A stretch of DNA of 64,000 nucleotides from NCBI GenBank assembly GCA_036262095.1, contig DATAJQ010000238.1, positions 1-64,000 of the forward strand, read 5' to 3'. Numbering within the stretch: the first letter of the stretch is position 1; every line of letters starts with the position of its first letter. This document shows, piece by piece, positions 43,343 to 51,733 of the stretch. Made by a program: the position numbers and the translations under genes. The notes beneath the pieces are model-generated. The model saw only the letters and a list, made by a program, of their open reading frames with translations. It ran no database searches and had not been told where the DNA came from. The stretch comes from Terrimonas_A sp036262095 (GTDB lineage: Bacteria > Bacteroidota > Bacteroidia > Chitinophagales > Chitinophagaceae).

Positions 43343-44353
43343 TCAATTCCCTTTTATCCTTCTGATAAATGATTCAGTCCTTTTCAAGTCCCATCCTTCA
43401 AAACGTCCCCGCTGCACCACGAGATTATTTGCTTCGGGTCTGTCGCAATAATAATAGAACGTAAATCTTGCTTTCGGATTCTCCCAACCGGCTATCTGTC
43501 CAAAACGAAGTACATTAAAAATAAGCGTATCGTTTCTTCTTTCCACCGTATAGTATCCGTGGGCAAATACCTGGAGATCTTTTACTTCTTCTTTGTTCTC
43601 CACGAGATCAAGTAAGGAATCCTGCCGGGGAAACCAGGTAAAATTCATTTGCTCACTCCTGTCAAACACAGAGCGGTAAGCAATATAGTATCCATCATCC
43701 TTTCTTACCACCGCCTGCCAAAGCCAGGTATTCATTATAGTCGGTATGGTAAAATAATGATCGGAAGGGATGTGTTGTGCTGCAAGATTTTTACGCACTA
43801 CTTTATCTACCTGCAGTTTATTGGTGATGGCATAAGCCAGGTAAAGCACACTCAGGCCAATACCGATCTCCCAGCAACGCTTTCTTCGCCTGTCGTGCCG
43901 CCGCAGTATCAATAATCCAAGCACACCGAGGAATGGCCATATCGAAAAGAAAGGATCGATCACAAAAAGCACATTGAAGGAGAATCTGCGATGCGAAAAG
44001 GGTTCAAACCAACCGGTTCCATAAGCATTAAAACTGTCAATGAACACATGCACGAACAGGTTGATCCCGAATAAGAGGAACCAGGATCTATAACTCAAAG
44101 GTGTTTTCCGGAAGATCTTGTCTGATAAGAAGCTCAGAACAAGCGTGCCCACCACAATGAACAAAAGGGAGTGGGTAATCCCCCGGTGGGCTATAATGTC
44201 CTTCGTATCGCTTAAGAAGAATGCGGTAACAAAATCAATATCCGGAAGGCTTTGAGCGATAGCACCAAGCAGCATGGCTTTCTTGCCCAGTTTTTTTCCG
44301 GCCACTGCTTCACCAATACAGGCGCCCAGAACAATATGTGTAAGCGAGTCCAA
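43343..44353 (-). CDS. YdjM-like membrane-bound metal-dependent hydrolase (TTG start)
   Basis: This 336-residue protein opens with the family signature MDSLTHIVLGACIGEAVAGKK and continues with SLPDIDFV, HRGITHSLLF (near 64), and further His-rich motifs (FVHVFIDSFNAYG near 100). It then has several membrane helices and a soluble C-terminal third (180-336). The start must be TTG at 44353, because the in-frame sequence upstream is TAA AAA TTG and the family opening is at the TTG. The conserved His/Asp residues fit a metal-dependent hydrolase; the substrate is unknown. Confidence 0.88.
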   Translation of the reverse strand: MDSLTHIVLGACIGEAVAGKKLGKKAMLLGAIAQSLPDIDFVTAFFLSDTKDIIAHRGITHSLLFIVVGTLVLSFLSDKIFRKTPLSYRSWFLLFGINLFVHVFIDSFNAYGTGWFEPFSHRRFSFNVLFVIDPFFSIWPFLGVLGLLILRRHDRRRKRCWEIGIGLSVLYLAYAITNKLQVDKVVRKNLAAQHIPSDHYFTIPTIMNTWLWQAVVRKDDGYYIAYRSVFDRSEQMNFTWFPRQDSLLDLVENKEEVKDLQVFAHGYYTVERRNDTLIFNVLRFGQIAGWENPKARFTFYYYCDRPEANNLVVQRGRFEGWDLKRTESFIRRIKGN

Positions 44354-44528
44354 TTTTTATCGTTTTTATCGCAGGAACTGCAAAAACCTTTACCAGCTCT
44401 GGGTTGAAAACTACGTAAAAGCCGGGAAAATATAGGATACAGATGGGTACGGATAAAAAAATTGGACAATCACTGTTCAATTAAATGTATGTATCCGGTG
44501 AATAGTAAATTACGGGACTGTAGGCGGG

Positions 44529-44975
44529 TCAACTCTTTTTAACATTTATTGCGCTGGGCCCGCGATCTCCCATTTCTACTTCAAAACTAACTTTATCGCC
44601 CTCTTTTACGGGGTCAGTTAAATTATTGATATGTACAAATACCCGTTCTCCTGTTTCTTTATCATTGATAAAACCAAATCCTTTTGCATCATTAAAGAAA
44701 CTGACAGTTCCTATCCTCACGGGCTCGACCAGATCTTCCCTCTTTGAAACGCCAATCTGGATATCCTCCTGATTGAACATCTTTTTGTTTCTTGGGTCAG
44801 GAGGCGTTGAGGAAATATTACCATTCTCATCTATGTAAGCCATCATTTCTTCCAGGCTTTTACCTTTCTTGCCATTCGCTTTTCTTTCCTCCATTTTCTC
44901 CTGCTTCTCCTGCCGTTGTTTTAAACGTTTCTTTTCTTTTTCCTTCTTGTTAAATGTTTCTTTGGGTTTTGCCAT
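44529..44975 (-). CDS. Cold-shock-domain RNA-binding protein with basic N-terminal extension
   Basis: The C-terminal domain (about 84-148) is a cold-shock fold: GTVSFFNDAKGFGFI (RNP1-like), then ERVFVHINNL (RNP2-like) and GDKVSFEVEMGDRGPSAINV. The N-terminal 80 residues are a Lys/Glu-rich helix (FNKKEKEKKRLKQRQEK) that should also bind RNA. ATG 44975 is preferred to the GTG at 44999, because MAKPKETFNKKE is the usual family start. It begins a run of small RNA-binding or unknown genes on the minus strand. Confidence 0.92.
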   Translation of the reverse strand: MAKPKETFNKKEKEKKRLKQRQEKQEKMEERKANGKKGKSLEEMMAYIDENGNISSTPPDPRNKKMFNQEDIQIGVSKREDLVEPVRIGTVSFFNDAKGFGFINDKETGERVFVHINNLTDPVKEGDKVSFEVEMGDRGPSAINVKKS

Positions 44976-45103
44976 ATTTAATTTTTCAGCCGTACTCACG
45001 TAACGGCTATTTAAGCCGGTAGGTGATTGAATTTGTTATGATTTTCTAAGCTGGTCAAAAATGATATTCTGACCAGTACACAATCAATGTGTGAAGACAA
45101 GAA

Positions 45104-45355
45104 TCAAACATTTTCCAGCCTGGTCATTTCAGCGCCATTAAAAATGCGCGCCAGGTTGATATCCTTTGAAGTGCTATAGGATTCCAGATGTGTTTCGCTG
45201 ACGATCCGCCACAGATTTTTACGACTCAGTTCAGGATAATCATCTGTTTTAATAAACAAACCCATAATGGGCTTCCGGGTCTTGAAATTAATACGAACCG
45301 GGTTATCGCCCTTAAGCTTGTTTTTCATAAATCTTTCTATTTCTTCGTACGTCAT
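45104..45355 (-). CDS. Small protein of unknown function (83 aa)
   Basis: This basic protein begins MTYEEIERFMKNKLKGDNP. It has RINFKTRKPIMGLFIKTDDY and ends ARIFNGAEMTRLENV, a strand-rich pattern reminiscent of a small RNA-binding fold, but I cannot assign a family. It lies between the cold-shock gene and a 94-aa unknown on the same strand. The company of an RRM and a CSD protein hints at RNA binding. Confidence 0.6.
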   Translation of the reverse strand: MTYEEIERFMKNKLKGDNPVRINFKTRKPIMGLFIKTDDYPELSRKNLWRIVSETHLESYSTSKDINLARIFNGAEMTRLENV

Positions 45356-45385
45356 ATAAAAGCTTTACTATTATTAATTCAGGTA

Positions 45386-45670
45386 TTACGGAAGCAATTG
45401 CTTTGACGTATCTTTTATCCAGTTAAATACAGATATTTCGCTTTTTGCTTCCATTGGCAAATTATTGGCTATCTGCCGTTCCAGTTCGCGGGCCTCTTCC
45501 AATGTGAACCTTTCAAAAAAGGATGCATAAAAATTGATGATAAATAATACCTGATCTCCATTAAACCTGTCGAATAACCGCCGGCTTGGCCTTCCGGCAA
45601 ATATAGCTCTCGAAGGATCCGTGATCCATTTGTAAAACCGGCCTTCCATATCGTTTTTTTGATAGATCAT
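45386..45670 (-). CDS. Small protein of unknown function (94 aa)
   Basis: A mostly helical protein beginning MIYQKNDMEGRFYKWITDP, with SRAIFAGRPSRRLFDRF, a central FYASFFERFTLEEARELERQI helix and the end FNWIKDTSKQLLP. ATG 45649 (MEGRFYKW) is an alternative start. I do not recognise the family. It sits 30 bp upstream of the 83-aa gene and 77 bp downstream of the RRM gene. Confidence 0.55.
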   Translation of the reverse strand: MIYQKNDMEGRFYKWITDPSRAIFAGRPSRRLFDRFNGDQVLFIINFYASFFERFTLEEARELERQIANNLPMEAKSEISVFNWIKDTSKQLLP

Positions 45671-45747
45671 ATAAACAACTTTAGATTAAAGAGCTGAAAC
45701 AACAATCAATTTATATTTTTCACAACTCAGCCTGCAAAGCCAGCGAT

Positions 45748-46017
45748 CTACCAGCGCTTGGTGTTGGGACGGTCTGTTTTTTCCCTTGCCTGCGTTACTG
45801 ATATCTGCCTGCCTTCAATTTCTTTATTGTTCAGATTATCCATTGCCGTTTTGGCTTCTGCATCAGAGCCCATTTCCACAAATCCGAACCCCCTGCTGCG
45901 GCCAGTTTCCCTGTCTGTTATCACTTTAGCAGAACTTACCTGCCCAAATTGTTCAAATAATTTTCTGAGGTCTTCTTCAACGAGATGAAAACCCAGGTTT
46001 GATACGTACATGTTCAT
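45748..46017 (-). CDS. RRM RNA-binding protein
   Basis: A single RNA-recognition motif of 89 residues: MNMYVSNLGFHL (RNP2, YVSNL), RGFGFVEM (RNP1) near residue 43-50 and a DNLNNKEIEGRQISVTQA ending. Aromatic residues Tyr4 and the two Phe of RNP1 are the RNA-stacking positions. Such short RRM proteins are common in Bacteroidota and may help cold or stress adaptation. It is the first gene of the small-gene run at 44529-46017. Confidence 0.95.
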   Translation of the reverse strand: MNMYVSNLGFHLVEEDLRKLFEQFGQVSSAKVITDRETGRSRGFGFVEMGSDAEAKTAMDNLNNKEIEGRQISVTQAREKTDRPNTKRW

Positions 46018-46371
46018 AAAAACTAGTTTAATAGAAAAAATATTTAGTGATAAAGAACGACAACAAGAGCGAAGAGAAGATGAACTATTACTGACGAGTA
46101 AAAGATTGATGCTGATCTGAACTGATTGCTGAGGTAGTTTTAAATCACTTCTGGTGAAGGTACGGTATTAATCGGGGCTTAGAGGAATTAAATTACTACA
46201 TGGAAGTGAACCCTTGTCAACCAAGTGTTTAACAACCAGGGTAATTCGCATATTTTATTAGCTCTAATTAAAAGTAACACACTTTGCGTCGCGATCACCC
46301 TCCAGATTGTCGCTTTCAGACCTCATTAAACCTCGGACCGCATAATATCTTTATGAAGGAATTATATCACT
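46018..46371. other. 354-bp intergenic region
   Basis: This region separates the divergent RRM gene (minus) and the 72-aa gene (plus). I see no gene or strong repeat. A partial -7 box, TATCTTTA, sits 16 bp before the 72-aa ATG (seven of eight consensus positions). Confidence 0.5.
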
Positions 46372-46590
46372 ATGATAGAAGTTTTTAAAACAGATGTTAA
46401 AGACAAGATATTTGCCAGTATTCTTGTAGAGCAGATACATAAAATGTATACCGGTTACACAGCCAATTTTGACCTGGATGATTGTGACAACATTCTCCGT
46501 GTTAAATCCTCTTCAGGAATTGTGCAGGCCGACCCACTTATCCTGCTGCTGGAGAAATATGGGTTTAGAGCTGAAGTGTTACCAGACTGA
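46372..46590 (+). CDS. Small conserved protein of unknown function (72 aa)
   Basis: It begins MIEVFKTDVKDKIFASILVEQI and ends LLEKYGFRAEVLPD. The VEVFKT opening with a DCDNILRVKS core and a C-terminal helix resembles the alpha/beta sandwich of heavy-metal-associated (HMA-like) small proteins, but the metal-binding CxxC motif is absent. I recall similar short proteins in Bacteroidota without an assigned role. Confidence 0.65.
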   Translation: MIEVFKTDVKDKIFASILVEQIHKMYTGYTANFDLDDCDNILRVKSSSGIVQADPLILLLEKYGFRAEVLPD

Positions 46591-46605
46591 AGTAATAAAA
46601 CTTTG

Positions 46606-49455
46606 CTACAATCTTACTTCTACCTTTTTACCGTTATAATTTATTTTTTTTCCGGAAATAATAAAATCCATTCCCAGTGGTTTGGCCTGACTGATAAGTT
46701 TTATATAGATCGTTCTTTTTTGCAGCATACCATTAAAGCTCCCTTCCCTGTCTCCGATCGTCAGGGTATGCCTTTCTTCATTATAACTTAACGGGATCGG
46801 GCTAAAGCTTCCCTTCTCGTAATTATAATTTAGTCCTTCATCTTCGTACATATCAAACCGGCCGTCCCTGCCCGCATACACATATACAATCAAAGGATCA
46901 GCAGCATACTGATCAGTGTATTCCAGTTCAGGACCTGTGGGAATGATCGCTCCCTCTTTTACAAAAACAGGTATCCGCTGATAGGGGGCATCTGCATTAA
47001 TGGATTGTCCACCTTCATAATATTTTCCGGTATACAGATCATACCAGCCCTGGCCAGCCGGTAAATAAACACTTCTGTTCAAAGCCTTATATGTGTACAC
47101 AGGATTGATCAATAAGGAGGGGCCAAACATAAACTGATCACCTGTATTCTTCACTGCTGCATCTTTTCCAAAATCCATTACCAGTGCCCGCATGATGGTC
47201 GAGTTCTTATGATAAGCATCACCAGCCAGTGTGTAGATATAGGGCATCAGCCTGTAGCGGAGTTTGTTATAATACAACATGCTATTGTAAGCAGGATGTC
47301 CCTCAGGAGCAGTATTATAAATTTCACGGAAAGGGAACTGTCCATGCACGCGGAAAAGAGGTACAAAGGCGCCAAACTGGTACCAGCGGGTCTGCAGTTC
47401 CCTCCATTCAGCCAGGTCCGCTTCATTGGGCTTTTCATACCGGGGCTCAACAGAGAAACCACCAATATCCATAGTCCAGTAAGGAAGGCCTGAAAGGGAG
47501 AAATTAAGACCTGCACTGATCTGCGCTTTCATATCTTCCCAGCGTGAAGCAATATCGCCGCTCCAGATGGAAGCAGCATAGCGCTGCGAACCAGCAAATC
47601 CGGAACGGGTAAGCAGGAACACTCTTTTATCAGGATCAACGCTGCGTTGTCCTTCATAAATACCTTTTGCATTCTGAAGAGGATAAGCATTCAGGTATTC
47701 AGCAGCAGTGCCTAAAGCTGTGGGGCTCATCTGCTCCTTTCTTTTTTGAGGAGAAACGTTGGACAAAATATCTGGCTCACTCGCATCCATCCACCAGGCA
47801 TCTATTCCTTTGGTGTAAAGCTTATCATGTATCAGTTGCCAGAAACCTTTCCGGGCTTCATCATTAAAAGCATCATAAAAGGTGGAAGTATATCCCTGCC
47901 CTATCCAATCGCGTTGGCGATCGGCAATATTTCTTTTGTAGAGCCATCCTTTTGCATCGAATTGTTGATAAGCCGCTATTCCTTCATAAAATTTCGGCCA
48001 CACGGATATCATCAACTTCGTCTTATATTTTTTATGCAAAAGATCGATCATGCCTGATGGGTCAGGAAACCGTGTATTATCAAATTCCTGGCTGCCCCAA
48101 TCGTTTTCTTTCCAATAGCTCCAGTCAAGCACGATATTATCCAATGGAATTTTTCTTTTCCTGAATTCTGCGACTGCATTAATGATCTCTTCCTGTGTTT
48201 TATACCTCTCGCGGCTTTGCCAGAAACCCATTGCCCATTTGGGAACGATCGGGGCTTTACCGCTCAATTGACGATAACCGCTGATCACTTCATCCATATT
48301 TTGTCCATAGACAAAATAGTAATCGATCTGTCGGCCGGCTTCGGAGTCAAAACCGAAAGTATTGTTCCACCCATCCGGCAACGGCGGCAGCCAGTTGGCA
48401 GTGATATACGATTCTCCGCCATCCGGTATCCATTCTATTTTGATGGGATACTTTTCACCCTTCTCGAGTTGCAGGTTGATGACACTGGAACCGGGATTCC
48501 AGGGTTGTCTCCATTTATCCAGCAACAGTTCGCCATTCACCCACACTTTAATATAACCTGCATAGGTGAAACGAAGTTTATGATGGCCGCTGTTTCCGCT
48601 CGCAATAGCTCCTTCCCAGGTGATGCTCCCTTTTTGTATAGCAAACTCAGGAGGAAGTTTTAGTTTGGTATCTGTTACATACGGATAATTGATGGATGAT
48701 TCTGCTTTTTCAAAAGCAATATCCTGGGGCTTGTTACGGTCATTGCAATAGCTGGCCGTCAACCACCCCTGCATACCTTTTTTATCAAACAGGCGCAGGT
48801 TGGAAAGCGGAAGAAAGGACCTGGTATCGCCTGCTTTTGAAAAGGAATAATTGTCCCATAAAATTCCATAGTTCTTTACAGATATCATAAATGGTACAGC
48901 CACTTCCGTATTGTTCTGGAAAAGGGTTACCTGCTGATCCTTGTAATTAAATATTCCTTCCTGATGCTGTCCCAATCCATACAGTGCATCATTAGGAGCG
49001 ATATCAAACACCTGTTGCAACCTGTACATAGGTTCACCTTCCCAAACAACCGGTACGATCTCCCTACCGTTTACTTTTTTTTCGGACAATAAAAAATTCC
49101 CACTTTCATCTTTAAAAGAAACAGCGCCAGAGAAGAGATCGATAGTTGCATTAAGAACAGCAGTAGAAAGGGTAAGGCTGCTATCTGTTGTGCTTGTATT
49201 CCATTTTACCAGTTGCGGAGTATGAACGATCACCAGGCTTTTTGAAGACGATAATTCAATCGTAGGAGAAGCAATCACCCGAATAATCTTATCTGTAATA
49301 ACCTGCAGCTTCACCAGTTTTACTTCAGCCGAAAACCGTTGATCCGGGTAGACCAACACCCCATCTTCTACAATTTTATACCGCGTATCAGGCGGTATGG
49401 AAAAACAGAAAGAAGAAAGAAAACAACAGAAAAGGAAAAATGCCATCCGTTTCAT
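46606..49455 (-). CDS. Secreted GH31 alpha-glycosidase with PA14-like insert
   Basis: This exo-alpha-glycosidase is of the alpha-xylosidase/alpha-glucosidase type. A signal peptide (residues 1-19) precedes a GH31 N-terminal beta-sandwich (35-225). A PA14-like insert lies near 255-365 (ITWEGAIASGNSGHHKLRF, IKVWVNGELLLDKWRQ). The TIM barrel then has IPLDNIVLDWSYW near 445, the nucleophile Asp in WWMDASEPDI near 560 and YWTMDIGGFSVE near 655. The length of 949 is long only because of the insert. ATG 49455 opens the signal peptide. No SusCD pair is adjacent. Confidence 0.92.
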   Translation of the reverse strand: MKRMAFFLFCCFLSSFCFSIPPDTRYKIVEDGVLVYPDQRFSAEVKLVKLQVITDKIIRVIASPTIELSSSKSLVIVHTPQLVKWNTSTTDSSLTLSTAVLNATIDLFSGAVSFKDESGNFLLSEKKVNGREIVPVVWEGEPMYRLQQVFDIAPNDALYGLGQHQEGIFNYKDQQVTLFQNNTEVAVPFMISVKNYGILWDNYSFSKAGDTRSFLPLSNLRLFDKKGMQGWLTASYCNDRNKPQDIAFEKAESSINYPYVTDTKLKLPPEFAIQKGSITWEGAIASGNSGHHKLRFTYAGYIKVWVNGELLLDKWRQPWNPGSSVINLQLEKGEKYPIKIEWIPDGGESYITANWLPPLPDGWNNTFGFDSEAGRQIDYYFVYGQNMDEVISGYRQLSGKAPIVPKWAMGFWQSRERYKTQEEIINAVAEFRKRKIPLDNIVLDWSYWKENDWGSQEFDNTRFPDPSGMIDLLHKKYKTKLMISVWPKFYEGIAAYQQFDAKGWLYKRNIADRQRDWIGQGYTSTFYDAFNDEARKGFWQLIHDKLYTKGIDAWWMDASEPDILSNVSPQKRKEQMSPTALGTAAEYLNAYPLQNAKGIYEGQRSVDPDKRVFLLTRSGFAGSQRYAASIWSGDIASRWEDMKAQISAGLNFSLSGLPYWTMDIGGFSVEPRYEKPNEADLAEWRELQTRWYQFGAFVPLFRVHGQFPFREIYNTAPEGHPAYNSMLYYNKLRYRLMPYIYTLAGDAYHKNSTIMRALVMDFGKDAAVKNTGDQFMFGPSLLINPVYTYKALNRSVYLPAGQGWYDLYTGKYYEGGQSINADAPYQRIPVFVKEGAIIPTGPELEYTDQYAADPLIVYVYAGRDGRFDMYEDEGLNYNYEKGSFSPIPLSYNEERHTLTIGDREGSFNGMLQKRTIYIKLISQAKPLGMDFIISGKKINYNGKKVEVRL

Positions 49456-49578
49456 AAGCAGGCAGGTTTTAAATTCTAAGACAATGAAAATTAGCACATT
49501 TTCATTCCGGCCAAAATACCCGGCTAATTAATGCAAAGGATCAGCTATTATAATATCAAACGCTCCTCATAAGTCCAT

Positions 49579-49641
49579 CCTTCCCGTCCTTCCCGCCTTA
49601 CCGGTAAAAAACTTACCGGTAAGGCGGGAAGGACGAGAAGG
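49579..49641. repeat. 28-29-bp palindrome, copy 2 of a dispersed family
   Basis: Arms 49579-49607 and 49613-49641 pair over 29 bp with one mismatch around a 5-nt loop. It is the same sequence as 8254-8313 apart from a covarying base pair (C-G here, T-A there). It lies in a spacer between divergent genes, so it is not placed like a terminator here. Confidence 0.9.
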
Positions 49642-49787
49642 GGTCATTTGAGAAAGATTTTACTCTATTTATATGAAAGCAAGAAATTGTGATATATGCT
49701 CTAATACATACAAGCTTACCTATATATGAATAAAGGCAAGGATCTATGTGTTTAGAAAAAAAAGTCTGTCTCACCGGTTAAAATACC

Positions 49788-49795
49788 TAACTTTG
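49788..49795 (+). promoter_or_regulatory. -7 promoter box TAACTTTG
   Basis: A full TAnnTTTG match. The next gene downstream is the L,D-transpeptidase (ATG 49958), which would have a leader of about 155 nt. Confidence 0.45.
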
Positions 49796-49957
49796 CCAAT
49801 CTTTCGATGCCGATTTCAGGCGTACTACCAATAACCATCACTGCCCGGGAAGGATTTTAATCATCAGCAATCAACTCTGAGAAATTGTATTGCGTTGTCA
49901 TTTTTTTACCTTAAAAAATTGAATATCCTCCCCCGGGTGGATGGTTAATCTGTAAAC

Positions 49958-50707
49958 ATGAAGAAAAAATTAAAGGGAACTTATTTACTTGTTTCGGCCT
50001 TGTTAATTGCGTTATTGCATTTGTCATTTGCATTTGGCAAAAATGTTTTCGGTTCACGCACTTTTGCCGCATTTGCACCAGACAAAACAAAAACGGATAG
50101 TCTTTCGCCTTTTTCTGGCGGAAAGTCCATTTATGATAGCCTTCGCTTAGACAGCATTGGCCTGAGCCGCGAGGCTTTTGAGTATGCACAAAAAGGCTGG
50201 AACAAATTATTTCATGAAGGCCGCCTCAGCAATCCTGCTGTGCTGGCTATCGCCGATTTCAGTCAGCCCAGCAGCCACAAACGCTTATATATCCTGGACC
50301 TGAAACAATATAAGGTCCTTTTCCAAACCCTTGTAGCGCATGGGCGCAACTCCGGTAAGGAACTGGCTACTTCATTTTCCAACCTGCCTTCTTCTTATAA
50401 AAGCAGTCCCGGTTTTTATATCACAGGAGAAACATACAATGGTAAACACGGCTATTCGCTTAAGTTAAATGGCGTGGAAAAGGGCATTAATGATAATGCT
50501 TATAACCGGGCCATCGTGGTGCATGGAGCAGATTACGTTGATGAGTCCTATGCATCAAGCCAGGGCTATATCGGCCGAAGCCTGGGATGCCCTGCTGTTC
50601 CCGAGAAGGAAGCACAGCCTATCATCAATACAATAAGGGATAACACCTGTTTCTTTATTTATGAGCCGGGCGTTTCTTATTCCGCCCGTTCCACTATGCT
50701 GAACTAA
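49958..50707 (+). CDS. Murein L,D-transpeptidase catalytic-domain (YkuD_2-like) protein
   Basis: A 249-residue exported protein. A hydrophobic N-terminus (YLLVSALLIALLHLSFAFG) serves as signal peptide or anchor. The catalytic domain spans about 90-240, with LYILDLKQYKVLFQTLVAHGRNSG, SPGFYITGE, IVVHGADYVDES near 187 and SLGCPAVPEKEA near 210, where Cys is the nucleophile. Family members cross-link or trim peptidoglycan through L,D bonds. It is alone, followed 50 bp later by the polysaccharide genes. Confidence 0.92.
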   Translation: MKKKLKGTYLLVSALLIALLHLSFAFGKNVFGSRTFAAFAPDKTKTDSLSPFSGGKSIYDSLRLDSIGLSREAFEYAQKGWNKLFHEGRLSNPAVLAIADFSQPSSHKRLYILDLKQYKVLFQTLVAHGRNSGKELATSFSNLPSSYKSSPGFYITGETYNGKHGYSLKLNGVEKGINDNAYNRAIVVHGADYVDESYASSQGYIGRSLGCPAVPEKEAQPIINTIRDNTCFFIYEPGVSYSARSTMLN

Positions 50708-50732
50708 TATTTTATCTGCTGCCGCCAATCTT

Positions 50733-50740
50733 TATCTTTG
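50733..50740 (+). promoter_or_regulatory. -7 promoter box TATCTTTG for oxidoreductase/sugar transferase operon
   Basis: A full TAnnTTTG match ending 17 bp before the ATG at 50758. It starts an operon of the Gfo/Idh gene and the sugar transferase. Confidence 0.6.
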
Positions 50741-50757
50741 GGCATTAATTCATTCTT

Positions 50758-51732
50758 ATGCTAAAGATCGGATTGTATGGCGTTGGCCACCTGGGCAAGT
50801 TTCATTTGAACAACTGGAAAGAGATACCCGGTGTGGACCTCGTGGGTTTTTATGATCCGCATGACGATACAGCCAGGGAAGTCTCTGAAAAATACCAGCT
50901 TCCCCGTTTTCTTGACCCTGACGCGCTGATGGACGCCTGCGATGCCATTGACGTGGTCACTCCTACCAATCACCATTTCCAGTGGTGCGAAAAAGCGATC
51001 AAAAAGGGAAAGCATGTTTTCGTGGAAAAACCACTGGCCCATACCATGGAAGAAGCCCGTCAACTGGTAAAACTGGCAGAGGAATCAGGCAGTAAAGTGC
51101 AGGTAGGTCATGTGGAAAGGTTCAACCCTGCTTTCCTTGCCCTGAAGGATGTAGCCCTTAACCCGATGTTTATTGAAGTGCATCGCCTGGCGCAGTTCAA
51201 CCCGCGTGGTACTGAAGTGAGCGTGATCCTCGACCTTATGATCCATGATATTGATATTGTGCTCAGCATTGTGAAGAGTGATGTAAAATCGATCTCTGCC
51301 AGCGGTGTGGGCGTGATGACGGAAACACCAGATATCGCCAACGTCCGCATCGAATTTCACAATGGATGTGTGGCCAATCTTACCAGCAGCCGTATTTCCA
51401 TGAAGAAGATGCGGAAAATGCGGTTGTTCCAGAAAGATGCGTATATCGGCATCGATTTCCTCAATAAAAAAACAGAGATCATCAAGCTGAAGGAAGCGCA
51501 GGATTCCAATGTATTTGCATTTGATATAGAAACACCTTCCGGTGTTAAAACAATCGCTGTAGCCAATCCTGCTGTGCCCGAAGTAAACGCTATTAAAAAA
51601 GAACTGGAAGAATTTAAAGCAGCCATTCTTAACAATACCAAACCGATCGTTTCAGAAATAGACGGCTTTATGGCCATGGATGTAGCACACAAGATCCTGC
51701 AGAAGATCGGGAATAATGTGATCACCCACTGA
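50758..51732 (+). CDS. Gfo/Idh/MocA-family NAD(P)-dependent oxidoreductase
   Basis: The Rossmann N-terminus has GLYGVGHLGKFHLNNWKEIPGV, then VVTPTNHHFQWCEKAIKKGKHVFVEKPLAHT, with the conserved Lys of EKP near residue 95. The C-terminal domain has ILDLMIHDIDIVLSIV (the HDID motif) near 160-175. Such enzymes oxidise sugar nucleotides, e.g. UDP-sugar 3-oxidation in polysaccharide synthesis. One base separates its stop from the sugar-transferase start region, so the pair probably serves a surface polysaccharide. Confidence 0.9.
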   Translation: MLKIGLYGVGHLGKFHLNNWKEIPGVDLVGFYDPHDDTAREVSEKYQLPRFLDPDALMDACDAIDVVTPTNHHFQWCEKAIKKGKHVFVEKPLAHTMEEARQLVKLAEESGSKVQVGHVERFNPAFLALKDVALNPMFIEVHRLAQFNPRGTEVSVILDLMIHDIDIVLSIVKSDVKSISASGVGVMTETPDIANVRIEFHNGCVANLTSSRISMKKMRKMRLFQKDAYIGIDFLNKKTEIIKLKEAQDSNVFAFDIETPSGVKTIAVANPAVPEVNAIKKELEEFKAAILNNTKPIVSEIDGFMAMDVAHKILQKIGNNVITH

Positions 51733-51733
51733 T

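Larger units (their letters stand above)
49456..49957. other. 502-bp intergenic region between GH31 and L,D-transpeptidase
   Basis: This region holds copy 2 of the palindrome at 49579-49641 and a TAACTTTG promoter box at 49788. The rest is A/T-rich with no ORF or structure that I can support. Confidence 0.6.

Noticed and set aside
45051..45076. CTGGTCA / TGACCAG palindrome after the 83-aa gene
   Set aside because: Only 7 bp with a 12-nt loop; too weak to call a terminator or operator.
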